NCBI RefSeq assembly: GCF_008831285.2
Contig: NC_045141.1
Coordinates: forward strand, 13,008,106 to 13,068,105
Length of the DNA: 60,000 nucleotides
Origin: Nymphaea colorata
Lineage: Eukaryota > Streptophyta > Magnoliopsida > Nymphaeales > Nymphaeaceae
Direction of reading: 5' to 3'
Of the stretch, positions 12,501 through 25,000 are shown piece after piece (positions within the stretch are counted from its first letter, which is position 1; the number at the start of each line of letters is the position of its first letter). The position numbers and the translations under genes were made by a program. The notes beneath the pieces were generated by a model that searched no databases, had not been told where the DNA came from, and worked only from the letters and a program-made list of their open reading frames with translations.

Positions 12501-15500
12501 GATCAGCATAGTATCAGCTAGGGGCCAATACAATGCGAATCGGCTAATATGGGCCAATAATGCTGACAAAACTGTATTGGTAGACATGTTTAGACTTAAT
12601 AGCATTTGATATATGCCATTGCCACCACAATCACCATTAACTACACCACCATCATAATAAATAGCGTAGGTGATTCTCATCATCACAGTCATAACCATGT
12701 CATTATTAACATGTCAATGTTTTCAGCAGTATCATCATCACATGGCTAATTACAATCACTACAACATAACTTCACCACTCAGCGGAACATGTTAAGTTCA
12801 GGAATGCTACAATAATTCCATCATCATAACCATCGGTATTACAATCAAGTCCAATAACATGCATCATGCATTTAGTAGTATAATCATCATTTACACTATT
12901 TTTGGGCAATGTTAACCTCTGCTGTCAAACTACCAACTTGTCACCAAGTCATTGAGGAAACAACTGGTCCTTTTGTGGGGAAATTGCTGGGTCCCAGGCA
13001 GAGGACTATTCAACCAACTTGACTGACTAGCCAACGACTTGACCAACTAGTTGTTGAAGAAGGAAATCATTGACCAACTAGATTTAGACAACATTAACCA
13101 GTAGATCAGCAATATTGCCACTATCGTCGTCATCATTACTATAACGAGCAGATCAGCACCATGAAATGACCCGTTTTCACCATCATCTCTATAGAAACAC
13201 AAAAATCAACTGAGCAACATGATGCAACGTGGAAAACCCCTCAACAAGAGGGAAAAAACCACGGATGAGGAGGAACTGGTGCCCACTAGCAACCAGACTC
13301 TCTTTCTCTTAAAATTTCATTCACACACTCAAAATTAGGGTTACAATCTTTAAGTAAGGCCCAACAAGGGCTACACGATGGATCGGGTATGGACCTAGAC
13401 CCGGTCCCGAGACCCATCTAACATGCTTCAACACTCCCCCTCAAGTTGGGCATACATATCAAACATGCCCAACTTGGATACATCTCTCTCAAACGAAGTC
13501 GAAGATAGAGCTTTCGTCAGAACATCAGCGGTTTGGTCTTCAGACTTCATGTAAGGTAAGATTAACTCCTTAGCATCAATCCTCTCATGAATGAAGTGAC
13601 GATCAATCTCAACATGCTTTGTTCTGTCATGAAGTACAGGGTTGTTGGCTAAGTTGATTGCAGACTTGTTGTCACAGTACATCTTCATAGGACCTTCAAT
13701 CTCTATTCCGATATCAATCAGCAATATTTTCAGTCATAGTAACTCTTACACTCCCATAGCAATGGCTCTATACTCTGCCTCTGCACTAGATCGAGAACAC
13801 ACATCCTATCTCTTGCTCCTCCAGACGACAAGGTTCCCTCCCAAATAGACACAATACCCTGTAGTAGACCGTCTAGTATCAACACAGCCTGCCCAGTCTG
13901 CATCGGAATACCCCTCGATCTCTACAGTCTTTTGTTTCACATACAAGAGTCCCTTGCTAGGATTTCTCTTCAAATAGCACAATATTCTGTCCTCAGCCTT
14001 CAGGTGTACATCAGTAGGTGCATGCATGAATTGACTTAGTACATTCACTGCAAAAGTAATATCTGATCTCGTGAGGGTGAGATAAATCAACTTTCCAACC
14101 AAACGTTGATGACTTCCCTTAGCTTCTTCACAAAGCAGCTCTCCATCTCTAAGGCTCAACTTGTGTCCAGTCTCCAGTGGGGTAGAAGCGGGTCTACACC
14201 CCAGTTTACCAGTCTCCTCCAACAGATCTAAAGTGTATTCCTTTGGTTTAGCACAAGGCCAGTACTAGACTTAGCAATCTCAATACCAAGAAAATAACTC
14301 AGTTTGCCAAGATCCTCGAGATCAAATTCAGCAGCCAGTAACACTTTTAACTTGATGATCTCCTCCTCATCATCTCCTGTGACAATCATGTCATCCACAT
14401 AAACAAGTAAAAGAGTGACCCTGCCCTCCTTTTTCTTCACAAATAGAGTGTGGTCTCCATTCCCTTGATTGTACCCATGATGTTGCATCACTCGCCTTAG
14501 ACGTTCGAACCATGCTCTGGGTGACTGCTTGAGGCCATATAAGGTTTTTTTCAGCTTACAGCATTTCTCTGGTTCTTCATATCCTGAGGGTATACGCATA
14601 TACACTTCTTCTTCGAGTTCACCATTGAGGAAAGCATTCTTAACATCGAGTTGGTACATCCTCCACTCCTTCATCACAGCTAGGGACATAACAACTCTAA
14701 CTGTCTTCATTTTCGCAACTGGAGCGAAAGTCTCCAAGTAATCAATCCCATATTTTTGACTAAACCCCTTGGCCACAAGACTAGCTTTATATCTTTCAAT
14801 ACTTCCATCTACTTTGTACTTGATGGTATACACCCACTTAGATCCAACCAAGTGAGCCGCCTCAGGAATCTTCACAACTTCCCATGTCATGTTTCTTCTC
14901 AAGACTTCCATTTCTTCTTTCATAGCATCAACCCACTTGGAATTACTTTGAGCTTCGGCAACGGTCCTGGGAATCACAACCAAAGAAAGAGAAGATACAA
15001 AACACTTGTAATCCTTGCTCAATCTAAAATAAGATACAAAATTACCAATCGAGTGTTGAGTACATGACCTGACACCCTTTCTCAGGGCAATGGGAAGTTC
15101 TTCATTTTCTTTTTCAACCCCATCTTGAGCCTTCAAGGTAGGACTTGATTCATCCAGGGAAGGAATAGCATTGGGATTGGAAGTAGACCTCGCACCACAA
15201 GTCACCTCCTCTGTCCGAACACCCCGTCTAGAGTAGACCTGTCCAAACAAACGATGACTTTCATTCTCAGTTCCAGTGTCACACCCTTCCTCATTCTCAG
15301 GCACATCGACAACTGTGATAGGTTCTTCTTTCTTGTAATCCAAAAAATCTGTAAATTGAATCTCTTGACTCTGAGAATACTCTTCCCTAACAACAGACTT
15401 CTCCCCCTGAAGAGGATTCTCACAAAAGTAAGAGGCATGTTCCAAGAAGGTAACATCCCTTGTAACATAAACTCGACCAGTGGTAGGATCAAGACACCTA

Positions 15501-18500
15501 TACCCTTTCTGAGTAGAAGAATACCCAACAAACACACCCTTGATAGATCGGGGATCAAGTTTCTTAGCATTGGGACTGTGATCATGAATAAAACACACAC
15601 AACCAAAAACACAAGGGAGGAGGAGAAAAGGTTGACGACTTCCTGGAAGTAAAGAATGGGGAGTCCAACCATTCAGCACATGACTGGGCATGCGGTTGAT
15701 GAGATATGCACTAGTAAGAACTGCATCACCCCAATAGTGTTTGAGAAGATTTCTTTGAAACAAAAGGGCCCTGGTGACATTAAGGAGCTGGCGATTCTTC
15801 CTCTCAGCCACCCCGTTTTGTGGGGGAGTATAACTACAGGACGTCTCATGAACAATCCCCCTTTTTCGAAGGAAATCCTCAACTGAGTGACACATATACT
15901 CACGAGCATTATCTGATCGGAAAGTTTTAACAGTTCCACCATATTGAGTTTGCACAAGTAGAATGAAGGTCTCTATGATATGAGGTACCTCACTACGATC
16001 TTTTAATAAGTACACAAAGGTGGTTCTAGAGAAGTCATCAATAAAAGTTATAAAATATTGAAAACCTTGACGGGTATAAATTCCCGAAAGCCCCCACACA
16101 TCTGAGTGCACCAAGGAAAAAACTTCATTAACACAACTAGTAGAAATAGGGTACGAAGCCCTCACATGTTTGGCAAACTGACATACATCACAGGAAATCA
16201 AAAACAAATTCAGATTGTAACACAAATCGGGAAACAACTGTTTCAAAATCCCAAAAGGTAAATGCCCAAGGCGTTCATGCCAATACAAGAAGGACTGAAG
16301 ACAATCTTCTCTTCTCTTTTCTGTCTTGCTGATCGCTGTCATAAGAGTCGTGGCCACGCATACAGGAAGTCGATATAAGCCATCAGACGCCAAACTAATC
16401 CCAATCTTCTTCCCTGTCACCAAGTCCTGCAAAACACAACGATTTGCAGAAAAAATGAGTTCACAATTCAACTCTTTAGTAAGTTTACTAACTGACAAGA
16501 GATTTAAGGGAAGTTGAAGGACATGTAATGCTCCTCGCACATGAAATCTGTCCAACAAGGACAACTCCATTCTCCTGCCACAGAGGTAGAGGAACCATCT
16601 GCGAGAGATACTCGTTCCCTCCTAGAAGACAACTTACACTCATGAAACAATTTAGGGTTACCCGTCATGTGGTGAGTAGCACCACTGTCCACAATTCATT
16701 CCCCCACACAAGAGTTATTACATGTATCCCCTACAACGGCAAAAGCATGATTAGCCTTTGTCTCATCTGATGCCTGGACCTGATTGGCATCGGTCCGACC
16801 CAAATAAGCCCTCAGTTCCCGAATCTGTTCAGCAGAAATAGAGGCCTTGCCTCCACTAGATTTGGTATCCTCTGACACAGGCATCTTCCCACTAGAAGAT
16901 CTCCCCCTCTTACCCTTCTTTTCCGGATGAAGATCCCAACAGAAATCCACAGTATGGCCATACTTCTTGCAGTGAGTGCATTTACGAAGAGATTTGAGAG
17001 CACCTCCAAGACCACGACTAACAAGTGCAGACCTCTCATGATAGGATATGTGATCCCTCTTTCCCCCAGTAGTGACTAGACTTCTCTGTTCTTCTGCCTC
17101 AACACAGGAGTAAACATCTTCAATACTGAAGGATTCTTCAGAATTAAGTATCTGACTCCTTATATTTTCGAAGTCATCGTTTAGTCCTACTAAGAATAGG
17201 AATATCCTATTCTCCCACTCTTTGGCCACATAATGCATTTGGTCTTGGGGACAATTCCAAATATTATCTAAATGGTAGTCAAGATCTTCCCATTTGGATT
17301 TTAGTGCGGCATAGAAATCTACGACCGAGAGATCCCCTTGCCTAAGAGCGTACACATCCTTCATCAGCTGATACACACGGACCTTCCTCTTCTTCTGGCC
17401 ATACGTCTGTCCCAAAATAATCCACATATCCCTCGCAGTCTTCTTACGAAGAATGAGAGATTGAATATCAGACGACACCGAATTAATAATCCAAGTTTTT
17501 ACTTGGTTGTCCTCAAGAAACCAAGTATCCCAAGCCATACTGTTTGCAGCAGGTTCAACCTTACTCCCATTCACATATGCAATACAGCCACGACCAGCTA
17601 TACCCATGGTGATGGCGGCAGACTACTTAAGATAATTGTCTTTGGTAAGACGAATGGTAGTGACCTGAACGGGAACGCTCTCGGTTCTATAAGCCCCGAT
17701 TTCAGTCTGATCATTGTTGACGGTCGAAGAGGAAGACACTGCCATGATTACTGACCAACCCTGCAAAGATAACAAGAACAGCAGCAGCCAGCAGCAGAAG
17801 AGCACTGACCGCAGCAAAAGGGGCACCGGCGGCTGCAAGGGGCACAAGAGACAACAAAGGGGCACCGGCGGCAGCAAGGGGCACGACAGACCTGGAAGGC
17901 GATGCCTGGCGCCAGTGGAAGGTTGGGCAGAGCAGGGAGCTGGTTTGCAACAGCGTCAGCCTGGACAACAACAGAGGGCACGGGCGGAGCAGGTAGCAAC
18001 GTCAGGCAGAGCAGAGATAAACAGAGGCAGGCGACGGCAATCAGACAGCACAGAGAAGGCAAACCGTCGGGGTCCGCCGAAACTTCACGGTGGACGTTGA
18101 GTACCTGAGCCACACACACGACAGAGAGCTGGGCAGAGCTGGCAGACGACGCCGGAACTCCACGGCAGAAGCGGAGACTCAGGCGATGAGGCACGGGAGA
18201 TGAAGACGCTGCTTGGCACAGCTCCACAAAATGGCACCAGAACGACAGAGCAGGGAGGGGGCAGCAGCAGTCGTGGCTCAAGCAATGATAGGAAAAAAAA
18301 GGAGGGAACGACAGATAGAGTCCAGGCGACTCACACAACAGTGGACTCCGTCGTGCAGAGAGGACATAAACCACGAACGACGACGGTGGATCTGGCAGAC
18401 CTCGCTGGAACTCACGACAGAGTAAAGACAACGTCGAGCAAGGGAGGAGAGCGTCGGCCGAGGGTGGAGAGCGACGGGCGACGCAGGGGTAGATGCTGTA

Positions 18501-21500
18501 ACCTCATGGTGGCGGCAGAAGGGAGGCAACGGTAAATCCTCCACTCAAACAATGTATGTGGATTTTCCGTCCAAACTGAACAGTGATTTCAGAATTAGTT
18601 GGCTCTGATACCATGTAGAAACACAAAAATCAACTGAGCAACACGATGTAACGTGGAAAACCCCTCAACAAGAGGGAAAAAACCACGGATGAGGAGGAAC
18701 TGGAGCCCACGAGCACCCAGACTCTCTCTCTCTTAAAATTTCATTCACACTCAAAATTAGAGTTACAATCTTTAAGTAAGGCCCAACAAGGGCTACACGA
18801 TGGAACGGGTATGGACCCAGACCCGGTCCCGAGACCCATCTAACATGCTTCAACAATCTCCATCAATCACCCTCTGCAATAGGGCTTTGCATATGAATTA
18901 GGCCATATAGTACATATTTGAAGAGGGACATTTCAAATTTACTATGAGGTCATCTTAAATAAACTTTTCAAATGAAGTGAAAAAGAAAATTGGATGAATA
19001 CAAATTCTCTGTGTAAATAATATCATAGACTTTATTAATCTGAATCACTTACTGCTTAAAACAAATAATTATCATAAACAGTCTAAGTGAAATGGAAAAG
19101 AGGCTAAAATTATCATTGTTAACTACTACGATAACAAAATTAGAATTAGCTATAAATTCAAAAACATAAGTAATTCCAAAGTATGGTATTTAGTGAATAG
19201 AAACTTTTACACATGAACCCTTTAACTGATTCAAATGTTAATGCAAGAACCTATATTTCAATTTGACAGCTGAGGCAGTGAACTCCCAGCAAGTCTCCTG
19301 CATGTTTCAGATATCCAACATAAACCCACTGTAACCATCACAGTACCAGCACAACATCATATATATGTACATACAGAAAAACAAGATCATGTATAAGTAA
19401 GGTCAGAACAATCAGTTAAAACTGTAAAAGATCAACATACATGCAAATTCAACTATTCCAGAGGGAAGAAGAATTTATGACAGCCAGAGAAACCTGCAGT
19501 ATTGAGTCATGGTATCTAACCTGAGTTAATCCCATCCCAAAAGCAAACTTTGCCAGTGCTTTTAGTCGTGCTAGTGACAGCTCCAAGCCCATTTCAAATA
19601 GCTGAAAGATGAAATATGAGAAAGACAGCCATAAGTCATTCCACTTTGTGAAGTTCGCATTGTGATTTTCTGATGATGATGTTAAAAGTTAAAACTATTG
19701 CTTGCCATTGTGCCTGTTCTTATTGTCTATGAATATGCATTCATATATACTTTATGGGCACACTAGTTACCTAGGCTAGAACAGTGCATAGATAAATATA
19801 TGTGCCTTTACTATTCTAATTTTGATTACATTTTTTTATTTTCATTGGCTTTTGTCCAAAGCCATTTATCATTTGGATAATCTAGCATTCAAGGTCTTAG
19901 TGGCCCAAAATGCACATAAGCAAGCCTATGGCCTAGGCATCCACCTTCTCAAGGGCTGCCTAGGCCATCCAGAGAAACAAAAATATGGCCTCAAATTCCT
20001 TTTTTTCTCCTTTTACTTTTTTTCCACTTTTATTTACTTTATTATTTCCCTTCTTTTTTTATCTTTTTGTCATGTTTTTATACTTTTATTCTTCTTCTTC
20101 TTCCTCTTTCTCCTTTTTTATCTCTTTCATTTACTCTTTTTGGCCCATGTAGGCAGCACTAGGCCATTTTGAAGGTCCACCACCTAAGCCCATTATAGCA
20201 CTCTTAACTACTAAGGTCAAGGTAATTTAGCTGCTAGTTATCCTAAACACTTGACCAATCCAATGGCTAGTTGTTTGGGGCCACTGTTGTTATATGGATA
20301 TTAAAAACATCCAAATCCATGAGAACTACTGTATATTGGCCAATTTATTTGATCATACGGCTTATGCCTTATAGCTCATCATATCAAAAAAATTCTGTCA
20401 AGCCAAAATGAGAGTCATCATCAATTACTTTGACATGGCTGGTTGTAAGCCATTACAGAAGTATCTCAGCAGACTAAAAATACTGACACCGTAAGTTTGA
20501 GAATGGGTAACAAAAATTTCACGGCAGTCTTACGCCTACACTTGCAAATATAAATACATGAAGACACACACACCATGTGAGTGTGAGTGTGGTCATTTAA
20601 ATTTTTATTTTGTTATCCTTATTTTCCAATGTTTGCAAGTGATATAGTGGTCATTTAAATGACCAGCTAGCTGTCTACTTAGCCGATCACTAGACAGCTA
20701 GCGCCAACCACCAGTTCATTGTTCCCCTACATATGAAGAGAGGGGTTCACACCCCTTGCTTGGACATACAATTTCTTATGTGCTCCAAATACATATTTGT
20801 TTCCTAGATGTATGTATCATATTTGAGATTGATCTGCTTGGAACTAAACTGTTTTTTGTTCTATATTCTTGTGTTTGTGTCCCTTTTGCACACTCTTAAC
20901 CTTATTGATTAGGCTCCATTGCATTAGCCATCAATTATACTTAATTAAACATGTCAAACATCCTTGTATATAGAACGCTTCTGATGCAGGTACGTGAATG
21001 ACAATATTTAAGAAACTCAATTGCAAGCCAAAGCTACACATGTGCCTCAAATCTTAGTATTCTCAAAGAAGGTCTGCATTCTCTGGAACTGTACAACACC
21101 AAGCCACTCCTTGTTCTTGTGGAATTGTGTAGTGCCAAGCAACTCCACATTCTCCTTTATGCAGAAATACCAGTTATAATTTGTAAAGCACATGCTTATC
21201 ATGCCAATAGAAATTCTTAGTAGTCTGGCAGCTTTCTCTAGGTTTCTTTGTTAGAACAGAGAAAAGACCCCACATAGTTAGAATATAAAAGCATAGAATA
21301 AGTAAAGATAGGCCATATAACTAACCAAGAACAGTATTCCCCATTCAGACAAGATCTTGACATCAGTGAGGTTCCTGATCAGGCCAAATTGGTTCAAAAC
21401 AACTCCTGCAAAGAAGAACCCGAGTATCTGCAATCCAGAAAATATAATCATGAAAGCAACATGAAAATTAAAAAAATCTTGGTAGATAGGGCGGTTAGTA

Positions 21501-22031
21501 AAAAAAAAAAAGGGAAGTAAAAAACCATGTCTAATTTGAGAAGGCTAATGGAAACTAATCCTGTATACAACATCCAGACATTAACATGACCAAACAAAAA
21601 TCTAGCAAAGTTCAGATCTAACCCAAGAATAAGAAAATCTGTACTGGTTAGGGAAGAGTCAAGGCAAAGTAAACCAGAATCTTTTGGAAGCAAAAGAGCA
21701 GCAAGATTATTGCAGTTATGAAGGAAATATTTAAATTAAATAGCAAGGTTCTTGCAGTTAAAGAGGCAAAATTTATCAGCAAAAGAAAGCAATTCATCAG
21801 CTGGATATATGGATCCAGCAAATATTGGCAACTAATCTATAACAGAAAAATTATCAAAAGAATCTTTGTAACAGATTTATCCAATTTAAATCAAGATTTA
21901 CAAGAGATATCAAGGCTGATATTTGTGCCTTCAATGCTCAAGAACCATGTTAAACCTTTTCCTTACAAGTTCAGGAGCAGATGCAACAACATGGTTATGA
22001 AGGATACAACAAATTATTTCCTTGCAGTATA

Positions 22032-22068
<37 letters not shown>

Positions 22069-25000
22069 CATGCATTTTCTGTATGTATACATGTACATGT
22101 ATGCAGTGGCCCAGCCAAAACTACCCAGGCACCTGGCATGACAGATCTCAACTTGTCTCATGGTTATTCTCAAGTTCCTATAAATCTTAAGGTATTACAG
22201 GCACAGCCCTCCACCTTAAGGAACATGCATCCTCCTTGCATATTGGTTTGTTGTTCAGGTATTGAACTTGGTTCTGATACCTGTTGTAATGACCTAGTAC
22301 AAAATTGGCTTAAGTGCTTGATATGGCAAATTTCAACCCTCTTATTGTCAGTTTCATTTTGCAACTAAAAAACTACAAACTAATATGCCTGATGGTATAG
22401 GGCATGAGTACATAAAACCCTCAAAATTTCTCAGGATCTTCAATGAAAGACTATGCTCAATTCCTTTCACATGCATAGGGTGTTACACTATAGACTCTCT
22501 CTCTCTCTCTCTGCCCTTGCCCAAGGGGGGTGGGAGAGAGAGACCTCTTTGTCATTAATTTTCATCTCTTGTGCCAACGCCATTTAGGCCCATCTTTCTC
22601 CCAAAAGTTTCCTCTTATCACTTCATAAATCAAGAGTTCTATCTTATTATAGAAACAATACAGAAAGAAATATGGTTTTTCAGATTATTTTTGTAACAAA
22701 AACGGAAGAAAATTATTATTCACATCAACAGAACATATTGAAGATGAACAGCTGCATGCCCTTTTTCTTAGCAAGTCAATAATCAACATTTTTGCGGAAG
22801 GAAATAAACCCTACGAGTATCCCTAATCCTTTTCAGTATTATACCCTTATATGCTCTATTCCCATTCTTCATGTCAATCATTGTCCAAAAGAAGCATGGA
22901 TTGGATTGTAATGTCTGTATACTTAATACTAATCTCATGTTTAAAGATGAAACCACAAACCATGCTAAATTTCTATACATTAGCCCTAACTCGGCATATG
23001 AGCTGCTTCAGAAACTTAACATGCATTATGTTGTTTTCCGTTAAGGTTTCAAAAATTCGAGCTCTGATTTTAAAATTTGAAATTTGAACAAAAAATTCTC
23101 AAGTTCAGTCAAATGACTTGAAATTTGAATTACGAAAATTTTTTGAATTCAAAATCAGAATCTAAAATTTTGAAATTGAAACTGAAAAGCAAAAGAAACT
23201 TGAGATTTCAATTCAAGCTTTAAGAATTGAATTTAGAGCAAAATTAGAATGATTTCATATTATTATGTTTCTTGTTGGTAAAGGTAGAAGATCATACCCT
23301 TCTCAGGAAGGGGACAAAGAGACACTATGATCTACCTCTGTATGATGGCACTTCTGCACATTATTAGTAGTTTAGAGGTAACTTATCATGTAAAATTTCC
23401 ATTCGAAGAAATATTGCAGGTCATCCATGCATTGTTTTTGCTGTTTTTACTTAAGACCATATACAAATTTTTAATCAGTGTCCTCTACCCTTTCAGAAGG
23501 ATTATCTTCTTACCCAAGATTGTCACTTTCTCACCATTTGCTGTGTAGGCTTTGAGATGGTATTCAAGCCACATCATATGATTATAGGCATATGGAGGAA
23601 TCAGATGCACAATACCAGAGAGGAAGAACCTTCATTTCTCCACATTGGATGTTGCCTCTTTTTTCTCATGACCCAAGGTGCCTATGCAAGGAAATACATT
23701 CTGCAAGTTTCATCAAATTGACATAGGTATTTTCTGGATCTCTGGTATTAGGACATCATTGAAACAAGGTCCCAAGGAGCACCAGTTTCGGACTCTACTT
23801 CTTTTGATTTCTCCAATTAGTTGGCAACATGCGACCAGATTTGTATCTTCAGTTAGCTTAAAACGGAATGCTGGCTTCTGACTTCTGATTTTTCTCTCAT
23901 TTTGGTCACTTTTGATATTAGAATAGTGTGTATATGGTACTTTGAGGTTGAGATTAATGAATGCTTTTATACACTTTTCTGACGTGGTTATTACTACAGT
24001 GAAGAAGAACCTAGTTCAAATGGGAGTGTTAACCAGTATGTTCAAAGGTATTGCCAGCTCAGAATCTGAATTCCTGTAGAAGCTAGTGGTAAGCTCTATC
24101 CTCTATCCTTGTCTTGGCTGGTGTTGTGATGGATCCAGATGCACTCTGGTTTAACCTCTTAACAGGAGTTGTGGTTCCATGATATTGGATTGTATCAGTA
24201 CTCTGAGTTCTGTAGCTGTCTCTCGTATTTACCTGTGAACAGCATACTCGTTGACAGCAGCCCTATAATTAGGAAAAGGGGGTCAGTCCCTATATAAATT
24301 TGTATTTTCCTGAGTATGAATAATATCCTTCACCAAGCTTCTCACCTTCTCACCATTGCTCGCGGACCACAATTTTCAAAACAAATCTATCTCCACAAAT
24401 TTGTTCATAAATTAGCCTTTCACTAATTTGGTTATGCTACTCCCCCAATTATTCTCTTCCCCTTCCTCTGGAAGTTCACATTATCAATACCTTAAAAGTA
24501 GCTAGAAAATGTCAGTGATTGTCATCCTTCTGGGCATCTCTGGGCATATCAGGCATGTAATTCTTTAATCTTTATGCATCCATTGATCTATGCCAATGGA
24601 TTTTTTCTTCATCCTCCGTTAATGTGTATATGGATTTTATCTCAAATAAATTTGCTGTAGGAAGTAACCCAACTTGCTGAAGTATTGTAACTGCAACCAA
24701 TTCTTCATGCAAAATGTGCAATCTGATCAACAAACTTTGTAATTTTTTATGTATGTGAATTTGCCTATACATATAGCAGAAGACAGCAAATTCTCCTCAC
24801 ACATGAGAAGAAGGCATGTAGCATGGTATTGATAGAATTAGCCAAAGCGTGAATGCATATGCCATATATTTAATAAATAAATCCAAAAAAAGAATCAACG
24901 TTATGACACTAAACTCACTAGTTCTCACATGTTAAATAACATCAACCCTGTAATTTTTGTGAAGACAGGGCACAAGCAATGCGAGTGCATGCAGTCATAT

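Larger units (their letters stand above)
13190..18855 (-). mobile_element. Copia LTR retrotransposon, full-length but decayed
   Basis: The 5666-base element is flanked by the 5-bp duplication ATCTC (13185-13189 and 18856-18860). Its LTRs are 244 and 242 bases and about 95% alike by eye (about ten substitutions and one 2-base gap). A Met-tRNA primer site lies inside the 5' LTR and a purine tract inside the 3' LTR. The order gag - protease - integrase - reverse transcriptase - RNase H is that of Copia. The reading frame is interrupted by several stops and frameshifts, so it is not autonomous. It lies in KEA3 intron 5 in the same direction as the gene, so its LTR signals could act on the KEA3 transcript. 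Confidence 0.96.
11161..19520. other. KEA3 intron 5
   Basis: 8.36-kb intron, two thirds of which is the Copia element at 13190-18855. The remaining 11.2-13.19 kb and 18.86-19.5 kb hold AT-rich sequence. It includes a 25-base direct repeat (CACATATTGAATGTCTTACAAA) at about 12019-12066 and a stretch at about 12330-12570 rich in TATCAG and GGCCAATA that may be a decayed MITE. Confidence 0.75.

Noticed and set aside
12330-12570. Possible MITE with TATCAG and GGCCAATA words
   Set aside because: End similarity (TTGTCA...TGACAA) is weak and no clear target duplication was found.
14529-15652. Plus-strand frames opposite Copia pol
   Set aside because: Antisense shadows of the clearly recognisable pol frame.
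17748-18431. 227-residue minus-strand frame in the Copia leader
   Set aside because: Cysteine-, leucine- and proline-rich by composition, upstream of gag, without any family signature. Treated as leader sequence.
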